Source: an uncultured Acidimicrobiaceae bacterium (lineage in GTDB: Bacteria > Actinomycetota > Acidimicrobiia > Acidimicrobiales > Ilumatobacteraceae). From it: DNA of 5,711 nt. Positions 1 through 5,711 of this stretch are shown here, one piece after another. Position 1 is the stretch's first letter. The number at the start of each line of letters is the position of its first letter. Where the stretch lies: contig CAIZMV010000255.1 in assembly GCA_903934195.1 (NCBI GenBank), positions 1 through 5,711 of the forward strand, read 5' to 3'. The notes beneath the pieces are model-generated. The model did not search any database and had not been told where the DNA came from. It saw only the letters and a list, made by a program, of their open reading frames with translations. The position numbers and the translations under genes were made by a program.

Positions 1-606
1 GATCTCATTGCGAATAGTAGTGACACCATCTGCAACAACAGCAGCCATCAGCACGTTTTCGGTTGCACCAACACTGGGAAAATCAAACACCACTTCGGCG
101 CCAACAAGGCGAGTGCATCGTCCAACGATTCCCTCGGAAGAAGTTTCAAATTCTGCACCCATTGCTTCAAGACCGCGAAGGTGCATATCAATAGGTCGAC
201 CGCCAAAGTCATCGCCACCGGGAAGTGCAATATCAATTTGTCCGAAGCGACCAAGGAGCGGACCAACAAGATTCACTGACGAACGAATGCGGTCGGCCAG
301 CTCAAACGGAGCTACAGGTGTAATAGCGCCAGAGTTGTAAATGGCCAGATGTTGACCGGCTTCACCCGCAGGTGCCGGCGAGATGGTGATCTCAAGCCCA
401 ACCGCACGCAGGAGGTCGGCCATGATGAGGACATCTTCAATAACCGGAACATTCGTCAAGGTGTATCTGCCGTCTGCAAGCAATGCAGCAGCCATCAGCT
501 TAAGAACTGAGTTTTTGGCGCCTGGTACAACTACCTCGCCAGCCAATGGCCCACTCTGAGCAACAACGATGACATCGCCCTCGCGCTGATTCGAACCAAT
601 GGACAT
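1..606 (-). CDS. murA: UDP-N-acetylglucosamine 1-carboxyvinyltransferase (MurA), N-terminal part, cut by window edge
   Basis: MurA carries out the first committed cytoplasmic step of peptidoglycan synthesis, transferring enolpyruvate from PEP to UDP-GlcNAc. Reading down from ATG at 606-604 gives 202 open codons to base 1. This is about half of the usual 420 or so residues, and the rest lies outside the window. Visible signatures are PGAKNS at residues 28-33 (K31 and N32 match the catalytic Lys22-Asn23 of E. coli), RIRSS followed by GPLLGRFG in the 100s, LPGGDDFGGRPIDMH around 128-142, and FPSVGATEN near 175-183, which closely matches mycobacterial MurA. The residue equivalent to E. coli Cys115 is Asp132 (codon 213-211). 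This is the known fosfomycin-insensitive variant found in mycobacteria and chlamydiae. The gene is divergent from the transporter at 628, with 21 bases between starts. No Shine-Dalgarno sequence is visible, so a leaderless mRNA is plausible. The assignment is very secure. Confidence 0.96.
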   Translation of the reverse strand, partial: MSIGSNQREGDVIVVAQSGPLAGEVVVPGAKNSVLKLMAAALLADGRYTLTNVPVIEDVLIMADLLRAVGLEITISPAPAGEAGQHLAIYNSGAITPVAPFELADRIRSSVNLVGPLLGRFGQIDIALPGGDDFGGRPIDMHLRGLEAMGAEFETSSEGIVGRCTRLVGAEVVFDFPSVGATENVLMAAVVADGVTTIRNEI

Positions 607-613
607 GACTATC

Positions 614-621
614 AGTATGCT
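614..621. promoter_or_regulatory. Candidate overlapping bidirectional -10 elements for murA and the MFS gene
   Basis: In the 21-base gap between two divergent start codons, the plus strand has TATGCT at 616-621, six bases before the GTG at 628. The minus strand has CATACT (plus positions 619 to 614), seven bases before the murA ATG at 606. Both keep the key -11 A and -7 T of a sigma-70 type -10 box, and they share four bases. With a normal -10 to +1 distance, each transcript would start at or next to its start codon, so both would be leaderless. No convincing -35 element is seen on either strand. This is inference from short motifs, but the pattern recurs in the second divergent gap of the window. 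Confidence 0.35.
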
Positions 622-627
622 CCCGCC

Positions 628-1887
628 GTGGCCTTGAATGGAAAACTTCGGCTGAGACGCCTACCCCTATGGGCAAAGCCGACGGAAGAATTGTCCCCTC
701 GCCAACGTCAAATTCTAGTTTTGGTGGGCCTGGCCTCAATGTCGGCCGCATTCATCAACACCCTCTTCACCCAAACTGTCGCATTCGCAGCTGACGAATT
801 CAACGTCTCTCAATCAGGTCAGGGAATTGGTGCGTCTGTTGTGAGGTTCGGCATCATCATCTGTTTGCCACTTGTCGCATTGGCAGACAAGTACGGGCGA
901 CGCCCTGTAATGATCGCAATGGCGTGGGCCGCACCGATCGTGTCATCGCTTGGCGCAATCGCGCCGTCATATGTTTTTCTTGTCGGCACGCAAGCAATTG
1001 GTCGCCCGCTTGGTCTCACGCTTGACGTCTTGATTGCTGTTGTGGCGTTAGAAGAAATGCCACGAAATACACGCGCCTATGCAACGGGGCTTCTTGCAGT
1101 AATCAGCGGAATAGGTGGAGGCATTGCTGTTGGTTCCCTGCCGCTGGCGGATCGCGGCCTCACATCGTGGAGGCTGATATACCTCGTAGCACTTGTGTGG
1201 ATATTTGTAGCAATAGCGCTGACCAAGTGGCTGCCGGAATCAGAACGATTCACCAAACATCAAGAACAGGCCGTGGTACTACGAATAAAACTGTCATCGG
1301 CATTTCGCGGGCAACTCGGTCGCATCTGTTCAGTGGTGTTCCTAACAAATATGTACATCGCAACTGTGTCGATTTTTCAGAATAGATATTTGAAAGACGA
1401 TCGTGGTTATTCCGCTGCTCTCGTTGCGCTCTTCACCATTGCAACGTCATCACCGGCTTCATTGGGCCTCATCATTGGTGGGCATGTTGCCGATGAAAAA
1501 GGTCGGAGAATTTTGGGGGCCACACTGGTTCCTATTGGTGCATTTCTCTTGGCGCTTTCGTTCTGCACGTCTGGCGCGACCATGTGGATATTTGCAATTG
1601 CCGGGGGCCTTGCCTTTGGTATTTCATACCCAGCTCTTGCCGTTTATCGAGGTGAACTATTCCCCACGGGATCTAGGGGTACTGCGGGCGGAATCATTAT
1701 GACTTCTGCACTTTTTGGTGGAATCGTGGGGCTGGTCGGAGCCGGACTTGTCCTGGATTCAGGTTTGTCATATGGGACAGTGATGCTGTGCCTTGTTGCA
1801 GGCCCGGTCATTGCGTCACTCATTGTGTGGTTTCGATACCCCGAAACTGCACACCGTGATCTTGATGAGATTTCTCAAGATCTTTAG
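628..1887 (+). CDS. Major facilitator superfamily transporter, sugar-porter-like
   Basis: This is a complete 419-residue integral membrane protein of the MFS, a proton-coupled symporter or exporter of small solutes. About 12 hydrophobic helices can be counted, the first at about 29-50 and the last at about 382-402, in two halves separated by a polar loop at about 202-230. Family motifs are ADKYGRRP at 86-93 (motif A) and its second-half copy VADEKGRR at 287-294, PESERF at 203-208 at the end of helix 6, ELFPTGSRGT at 343-352, and PETAHRDLDEI at 405-415. The PES and PET motifs recall the sugar porter and aromatic/organic-acid porter subfamilies, but the substrate cannot be read from the sequence. 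The GTG start at 628 is chosen because it leaves a short basic N-tail and sits six bases after a -10-like box. The in-frame ATG at 739 would fall inside helix 1. The stop overlaps that of the convergent hydrolase gene by three bases. Confidence 0.88.
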   Translation: MALNGKLRLRRLPLWAKPTEELSPRQRQILVLVGLASMSAAFINTLFTQTVAFAADEFNVSQSGQGIGASVVRFGIIICLPLVALADKYGRRPVMIAMAWAAPIVSSLGAIAPSYVFLVGTQAIGRPLGLTLDVLIAVVALEEMPRNTRAYATGLLAVISGIGGGIAVGSLPLADRGLTSWRLIYLVALVWIFVAIALTKWLPESERFTKHQEQAVVLRIKLSSAFRGQLGRICSVVFLTNMYIATVSIFQNRYLKDDRGYSAALVALFTIATSSPASLGLIIGGHVADEKGRRILGATLVPIGAFLLALSFCTSGATMWIFAIAGGLAFGISYPALAVYRGELFPTGSRGTAGGIIMTSALFGGIVGLVGAGLVLDSGLSYGTVMLCLVAGPVIASLIVWFRYPETAHRDLDEISQDL

Positions 1888-2456
1888 AGTTTCGTCACCC
1901 ACGCTGCAATTCGTTCGGCAACTTCCGCATCAGCCTTTGCCAATTCATGTCGGCCATTGTCAACAAAACTCCATGTGACATCACCAGGAACAACAGAGAA
2001 CGCACTGCGAAGTTCATCTGGTGTTCCGAAGTTGTCTTTTGTTCCACTCACGCACAACGTGGGAACTGTAACGCGCGGTAAATGTTCAATGCGCAAGGCA
2101 TCTGGCTTCTTTGGCGGATGTAGTGGATATGACACCAGCACTAGGCCTGCAACTTCTAGGGGGTCTGCTTCATCAGCAATCGCCATAGAGCACATACGGC
2201 CACCCATCGACCGACCACCAATAACAATCTGTGAAGTGGATACTCCTACTGAAGTCGCGAATGCACGAACGTGTTCCTTTACGCTTGCAATCAGAACTGG
2301 TGCTTTATCCGGAAATGGTTTTCCTGCAAGACGATATGGGAAATCATGTCTTGCCACTGGCAACGGCGCCAGTGCGTCTTGCATTGCCAACAGTGACGAG
2401 TGCGTTGATGATGAGCCCGCACCGGGAAACAACACCACCCCGGCAACGGGAGTCAC
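1884..2456 (-). CDS. Small alpha/beta hydrolase, TEX30/KANL3-like (dienelactone-hydrolase-related)
   Basis: This 190-residue single-domain cytoplasmic hydrolase has no signal peptide. Motifs in order are FPGAGSSSTHS at residues 10-20 (oxyanion-hole loop after strand 1), GGRSMGG at 80-86 with nucleophile Ser83 in a G-x-S-x-G elbow, YPLHPPKKPD at 110-119, VSGTKDNFGTP at 136-146 with the likely acid Asp141, and GRHE at 168-171 with His170. The PLHPP-K-P stretch followed by HLP-x-VTVPTL is characteristic of the TEX30/KANL3 alpha/beta hydrolase family, whose physiological substrates are mostly unknown. A hydrolytic (esterase-type) activity is likely. The GTG start overlaps the TGA of the upstream J-domain gene (GTGA, 2456-2453), a classic translational-coupling arrangement, and a GAGG sits just upstream. 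It is the last gene of the three-gene operon. Its stop codon shares bases with the stop of the convergent transporter. Confidence 0.88.
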   Translation of the reverse strand: MTPVAGVVLFPGAGSSSTHSSLLAMQDALAPLPVARHDFPYRLAGKPFPDKAPVLIASVKEHVRAFATSVGVSTSQIVIGGRSMGGRMCSMAIADEADPLEVAGLVLVSYPLHPPKKPDALRIEHLPRVTVPTLCVSGTKDNFGTPDELRSAFSVVPGDVTWSFVDNGRHELAKADAEVAERIAAWVTKL

Positions 2457-3151
2457 AACGCCTCAAGTAGCACGCGACGAGCCTCAGTGATATCAATAAT
2501 CAACTTGCTTGCGTCGGTTTCATTGCCGCCATGGTCAGGATGCGCGCGACGAACACTGTCGCGATAATGCGACATGATGTCTCGTTTTCCTGGCTTCACA
2601 GTGCCGCCAGGGAAACCAAGAATCTCTAAAGCCCATGCGCGTGGGTCTGCTAACGCTGACACTGATGACACCTTTGAGCCAGCCAAGTACTCAATGAAAG
2701 AAGCACCAATTGGTCCGCGCCATTTCATCGCTCGCAACATAACGGGAACCAACTGTTGACGAATACCAATGTCAAGACGTTCCAACGCATAGATGGAGCC
2801 GAGTGCTTGTTGCAATGGTGTTCCGTTGTTCTGAAACTCAAACTCAATGGAATCATTCACGCTGGTCATGCGGTGAGTGCTGTACGACAATCCGTGACGA
2901 TCCACTTGAAAACGATGGCGTAATCGTGGCTGAACAACTCGCGCATCGCGTTCAATTTCCAAAAGTAAACGCTGAAGATCAGGTATGAAATCTTCATCCA
3001 CATCAGCTGCGTGCACTGCAAGAACAGCGCCAAGCAAAATGCCACCAAATCCGGGCGCAGGCTCTACTGGCAACATCAGCCGGCCAAGAGCTAACCGACG
3101 CGTGGGCGCAATGGGTCGCGAGTGAAAGATCTCAAACTCAGCGAGCAACAT
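2453..3151 (-). CDS. J-domain protein with C-terminal TIM14/Pam18-like J domain and an unrecognised N-terminal region
   Basis: This 232-residue protein ends in a J domain at about 172-232. Helix I is around WALEILGF (173-180), helix II is HYRDSVRRAHPDHGG (195-209) with the invariant HPD at 204-206, and helix III is DITEARRVLLEAL up to the C-terminus. The HPD-x-GG turn, the EARRVLL helix and the absence of helix IV resemble TIM14/Pam18-type J domains rather than canonical DnaJ. There is no Gly/Phe linker or zinc-finger region. By family knowledge, the HPD stimulates the ATPase of an Hsp70 partner (DnaK). Residues 1-170 match no family I recognise. They include a hydrophobic run at 34-49 that is weak as a membrane segment, and a mixed alpha/beta-looking middle. 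The ATG at 3151 is the first possible start after an in-frame stop at 3178-3176 and lies 10 bases after the peptidase stop. No Shine-Dalgarno is apparent, so coupling to the upstream gene is likely. Confidence 0.85.
   Translation of the reverse strand: MLLAEFEIFHSRPIAPTRRLALGRLMLPVEPAPGFGGILLGAVLAVHAADVDEDFIPDLQRLLLEIERDARVVQPRLRHRFQVDRHGLSYSTHRMTSVNDSIEFEFQNNGTPLQQALGSIYALERLDIGIRQQLVPVMLRAMKWRGPIGASFIEYLAGSKVSSVSALADPRAWALEILGFPGGTVKPGKRDIMSHYRDSVRRAHPDHGGNETDASKLIIDITEARRVLLEAL
2461..2464 (-). promoter_or_regulatory. Shine-Dalgarno-like GAGG before the hydrolase GTG start
   Basis: The minus strand reads GAGG four bases before the GTG at 2456, inside the last codons of the J-domain gene. 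The spacing is slightly short but usable. It supports the GTG that overlaps the upstream stop as the true start, and it contrasts with the other starts in the window, where no such motif is evident. Confidence 0.45.
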
Positions 3152-3161
3152 GCCGTAAACG

Positions 3162-4934
3162 CTATCTTGCGTTCTTCATGAGGGAATACAGGAACTCTTC
3201 AGTCACAGTAAATTCACGCGCAATATTCACAGGGTTACGAAACCCATGCCCCTCCCCCGCGAACACTTCCAATTGAATCTTTCCGCCCGTTGCCTCTACG
3301 GCATCTCGTAACAATTCGGAATGAAAAAGTGGAACCGAATGATCTTGTTCACCGTGAAAGACAAGCAAAGGAGTGCCTCGTAGGGATGCGGCATTGTTGT
3401 GAGGCGAACGCTCTGATGCATTAGTTACCGAGCCAATGAGGGCCGGCATGTAATGACCCTCGAACGGGTCATCGCTCTGCAACATGGCAACAAGATCCAC
3501 TACTGGATACTTCACCACTACACCTGCGCACAACGACGCGTCACCAATGGCTGTGTTGAGCGCAGTTAACCCACCCGCGCTGCCACCCATCAGGACTGTT
3601 GTTGCGGCTGAATACCCCTGCACGTTGTGCAGATGATGCAACACATTCGCAGTATCAATGGCGTCATATTCTCCCCAGTGTCCGTTCAGACTCATCATGA
3701 ATTCGCGACCATAACCAGAGGACCCACGATGGTCAACAACGGCAATCGCAAACCCTCTCGATAACCAATATGTAAATTGACTGCGAAATGTCACCTGCCA
3801 CTGATCATTAGGGCCGCCATGTACCCAACAGATCAATCCGCCATGTGGTCGATGTGGCCGATACAAGCGATACGGCACGTCCACTTCTCCTGGTGCGCGT
3901 TCAACTGTTGGCTCTACCAGTTCAACATCAATGTCATTTTCAAACCATTTGGCATCAGCTGGTCGCACCAACACAGTGCGTCGCGGTTCGAGCAAGTTAT
4001 TCAGGTGGTACACCACTACTTGTTGCGGGGTACGCGCACCAGTACGTAATGCAGCAAGCGTGTTGCCTTCCCATGACAAACAACCATGAACACCTTGCCC
4101 GATGCGATGACGTGAGCCTGTCACTCTGTCAAACACCCACAACGATGAATACCCATCTTCATTTCGTGTGTATGCAACACGTGTGCCATCAGTATTAAAA
4201 CACCATGTGCGTTGACCTGGTCCCCACGTTGGTGCGCCATGTTCGCAATGGTCGATAATGGAGATATTCGGATCGACTATCTGGTCACCAAGAATGTGAA
4301 CATTGGCAACTCCATTGGAATCATCAATGAAACCGAAAGATTCCTTGTTCCGAGAGAACCGTGCTTGTTGTACCGCGACGCCAGCCGCTATTTGTTCTGG
4401 GTATGACGCGCTTTGTGTCCACGCCATGTCTGGTCTGTTCCATATGATGCAACTTCCATCAACACCAGCAACTGCGTCAAGTGCAAAATCAGATTCATCA
4501 TGCACGACAAACGGCTCACCATCCGTAATGCCACAGCCCCACAACTCTTTCCAGTCGGCGATGGCAAATACTGTTCGATTCAGATGATCAATTGCCGGTG
4601 TCGACCACGACCGAGATGCATCAAACGCCAGCGAACGTTCGCTCGTCACAACATCATGTCGAAGCGTGATTTCGACAATGCCTCGTGCGTCAGTTGTCAC
4701 ATAGACAACATCCCCATCATCGCTCCACACATGGACCCCGCCAGACAGTCCACGACCGCGCGAGGGCGCATCAGAGAATAGATCCACCAATGAGCTGCCA
4801 TCGACCGCCCACATCCGCAGAACGCCAGTGGCACCGTCTGAGACAACTCCTGACACCCATTGGCCCCCAGGGCGCACCAGAACATCAGTGATTTCAGTAC
4901 CCGCAAGGCACAATTGGATTGGCAGAACGGACAC
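3162..4934 (-). CDS. S9-family serine peptidase (prolyl oligopeptidase / acylaminoacyl-peptidase type)
   Basis: This complete 590-residue protein has the prolyl oligopeptidase architecture. An N-terminal beta-propeller (about 1-340) has recognisable blade pieces such as WSDDGDVVYVT (70-80) and FNTDGTRVAYTRNEDG (246-261). The catalytic alpha/beta hydrolase domain spans about 350-590. Catalytic-domain motifs are HGGP at 372-375, DHRGSSGYGREF at 401-412, GGSAGG at 450-455 with nucleophile Ser452, HGEQDHSVP at 527-535 with Asp531, and GEGHGF at 560-565 with His563. S9 enzymes cleave short peptides, often releasing N-terminal dipeptides or acylated residues. The exact S9 subgroup is uncertain, though the length and motifs favour S9C. 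No signal peptide is present, so it should act in the cytoplasm. The GTG start at 4934 is well bounded, since an in-frame TAG lies only 10 bases upstream (4946-4944). It heads the operon with the J-domain and hydrolase genes and is divergent from glpX. Confidence 0.93.
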   Translation of the reverse strand: MSVLPIQLCLAGTEITDVLVRPGGQWVSGVVSDGATGVLRMWAVDGSSLVDLFSDAPSRGRGLSGGVHVWSDDGDVVYVTTDARGIVEITLRHDVVTSERSLAFDASRSWSTPAIDHLNRTVFAIADWKELWGCGITDGEPFVVHDESDFALDAVAGVDGSCIIWNRPDMAWTQSASYPEQIAAGVAVQQARFSRNKESFGFIDDSNGVANVHILGDQIVDPNISIIDHCEHGAPTWGPGQRTWCFNTDGTRVAYTRNEDGYSSLWVFDRVTGSRHRIGQGVHGCLSWEGNTLAALRTGARTPQQVVVYHLNNLLEPRRTVLVRPADAKWFENDIDVELVEPTVERAPGEVDVPYRLYRPHRPHGGLICWVHGGPNDQWQVTFRSQFTYWLSRGFAIAVVDHRGSSGYGREFMMSLNGHWGEYDAIDTANVLHHLHNVQGYSAATTVLMGGSAGGLTALNTAIGDASLCAGVVVKYPVVDLVAMLQSDDPFEGHYMPALIGSVTNASERSPHNNAASLRGTPLLVFHGEQDHSVPLFHSELLRDAVEATGGKIQLEVFAGEGHGFRNPVNIAREFTVTEEFLYSLMKNAR

Positions 4935-4940
4935 GAACGA

Positions 4941-4946
4941 AGGCTA
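4941..4946 (-). promoter_or_regulatory. Candidate -10 element of the peptidase / J-domain / hydrolase operon
   Basis: The minus strand reads TAGCCT, fitting the TANNNT form common for actinobacterial -10 boxes, six bases before the GTG at 4934. Transcription from it would begin at or beside the start codon, giving a leaderless mRNA. This agrees with the lack of any Shine-Dalgarno there. No good -35 is visible. The match is short, so this is a suggestion only. Confidence 0.35.
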
Positions 4947-4956
4947 GTCAGGGCAC

Positions 4957-4962
4957 TAGGTT
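4957..4962 (+). promoter_or_regulatory. Candidate -10 element of glpX
   Basis: TAGGTT on the plus strand fits TANNNT and ends eight bases before the glpX ATG at 4971 (five before the adjacent in-frame GTG at 4968). It would again give a leaderless or nearly leaderless transcript. The whole 36-base gap would then hold both divergent promoters, with the two -10 boxes only 10 bases apart. No convincing -35 is seen. Confidence 0.33.
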
Positions 4963-4970
4963 TGTACGTG

Positions 4971-5711
4971 ATGACAACTGAACGCCCAGACCGTAACCTC
5001 GCCCTCGAACTCGTACGCACCACCGAATCGGCTGCCATGGCAGCCAGTCGCTGGGTTGGCCGCGGAGACAAAATGGGCGCCGACGGTGCCGCCGTGGACG
5101 CTATGCGCATGGTGCTCAGCACCGTGCCAATGAGCGGCATCGTTGTCATTGGTGAAGGCGAAAAAGACGAAGCCCCCATGTTGTTCAATGGTGAACTTGT
5201 CGGTGACGGCTCGAAGCCAGACACGGATGTTGCAGTTGACCCAATTGACGGCACCTCGCTCACAGCATCAGGCAAAGGCAATGCAATTTCGGTGATCGCA
5301 GTTTCCGAGCGCGGCACCATGTTTGATCCGGGCCCATGTTTCTATATGGAAAAGATTGCTGTTGGCCCAAGCGCTGTCGGCTCAATCGACATCACTGCAT
5401 CGCCCACCCAGAACCTTAAGTGGATTGCCAAGGCAAAGGGTGAAAGTGTTCGTGACTTAACAGTCATGATTCTCGAACGCCCTCGCCATGACGAACTCAT
5501 TGAAGAAGTACGTGCCTCAGGCGCGCGCATCAAGTTGATTTCAGATGGCGACATTTTCTCGGCAATTGCGACTGCATGGCCAAACGCTGGCGTTGACGTC
5601 ATGTTTGGTATCGGCGGAACGCCTGAAGGCGTTGTTGCTGCAGCTGCCCTGAAGTGCATGGGCGGAGAAATTCAAGGTCGCCTATGGCCGCGTAACGACG
5701 AAGAACGCGCC
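4971..5711 (+). CDS. glpX: Class II fructose-1,6-bisphosphatase (GlpX), N-terminal part, cut by window edge
   Basis: GlpX hydrolyses fructose 1,6-bisphosphate to fructose 6-phosphate in gluconeogenesis. In actinobacteria it is commonly the main or only such enzyme. The window holds 247 open codons of an expected 330-350. Motifs line up with E. coli GlpX: TESAAMAASRWVGRGDK at 18-34, ADGAAV at 37-42 (metal ligand Asp38), GEGEKDEAPM at 61-70 (Glu62, and catalytic-type Asp66), DPIDGT at 90-95 (Asp90 and Asp93, where E. coli has Glu88), PRHDELI near 178-184, DGD near 198-200, and GIGGTPEGV near 217-225. The Asp93 variant is normal for actinobacterial GlpX, including that of Mycobacterium. ATG 4971 is preferred, and an in-frame GTG directly precedes it. 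The start is divergent from the peptidase operon, 36 bases away. The C-terminal part lies outside the window. The identification is very secure. Confidence 0.97.
   Translation, partial: MTTERPDRNLALELVRTTESAAMAASRWVGRGDKMGADGAAVDAMRMVLSTVPMSGIVVIGEGEKDEAPMLFNGELVGDGSKPDTDVAVDPIDGTSLTASGKGNAISVIAVSERGTMFDPGPCFYMEKIAVGPSAVGSIDITASPTQNLKWIAKAKGESVRDLTVMILERPRHDELIEEVRASGARIKLISDGDIFSAIATAWPNAGVDVMFGIGGTPEGVVAAAALKCMGGEIQGRLWPRNDEERA

Noticed and set aside
8..340. Plus-strand open frame of 110 codons at the left edge
   Set aside because: It is the antisense of murA, whose conserved motifs are unambiguous on the minus strand.
1..606. murA as a truncated pseudogene
   Set aside because: The reading frame is open to the first base with all expected N-terminal motifs in order. 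The gene is cut by the window edge, not by a mutation.
1861..1884. Short inverted repeats near the convergent stop codons, considered as a bidirectional terminator
   Set aside because: The stems are only five base pairs, AT-rich and partly mutually exclusive, with no adjacent T-run. They are too weak to call.
2355..2374. Seven-base-pair stem with a six-base loop (CACTGGC / GCCAGTG)
   Set aside because: It lies inside the hydrolase coding sequence and has no T-run on either side. It looks like a coincidence of codons and not a terminator.
1957..2490. Plus-strand open frame of 177 codons opposite the hydrolase gene
   Set aside because: The minus strand here encodes a full alpha/beta hydrolase with an intact catalytic triad. 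The plus-strand product is rich in Ser, Thr and Pro and has no recognisable motifs.
2557..2574. Six-base-pair stem (TGTCGC / GCGACA) with a six-base loop
   Set aside because: It lies within the codons just before the HPD motif of the J domain, has no T-run, and is short enough to occur by chance.
4697..5320. Long minus-strand open frame of 207 codons crossing glpX and the start of the peptidase gene
   Set aside because: It lies opposite conserved glpX motifs and runs through the divergent gap. Its product is low-complexity and resembles no protein, as expected of an antisense shadow.

Overview
The window suggests a member of the Actinomycetota, tentatively an Acidimicrobiia-like lineage. The evidence is a MurA of the mycobacterial type (aspartate in place of the usual active-site cysteine), a class II (GlpX) fructose-1,6-bisphosphatase with the actinobacterial DPIDGT motif, three GTG starts among the five genes whose start lies in the window besides murA, and moderate base composition (about half G+C by eye, not counted). 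The class-level placement is inference. There are no mobile elements, RNA genes, CRISPR arrays or long repeats. Coding density is close to 100 %, and no stretch over 40 bases lacks a gene.

Layout from left to right. (1) Bases 1-606, minus strand: the N-terminal 202 codons of murA (peptidoglycan precursor synthesis), running off the left edge. (2) After a 21-base gap, bases 628-1887, plus strand: a complete 12-helix major facilitator transporter resembling sugar porters. Its stop codon overlaps the stop of the next, convergent gene. (3) Bases 4934 down to 1884, minus strand: a tight three-gene operon, in transcription order an S9-family serine peptidase (prolyl-oligopeptidase fold), a protein with a C-terminal TIM14/Pam18-like J domain, and a small TEX30/KANL3-like alpha/beta hydrolase. 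The gaps are 10 bases and then a 4-base GTGA overlap. (4) After a 36-base gap, bases 4971-5711, plus strand: the first 247 codons of glpX (gluconeogenesis), running off the right edge.

The window is mostly housekeeping. The less ordinary parts are the peptidase / J-domain / hydrolase operon, which could be a small proteostasis or peptide-turnover module (inference only), and the two very short divergent intergenic gaps. In both gaps, -10-like hexamers lie 6-8 bases from the start codons on both strands, which suggests leaderless mRNAs from closely packed or overlapping bidirectional promoters. The MurA active site also predicts intrinsic fosfomycin insensitivity.
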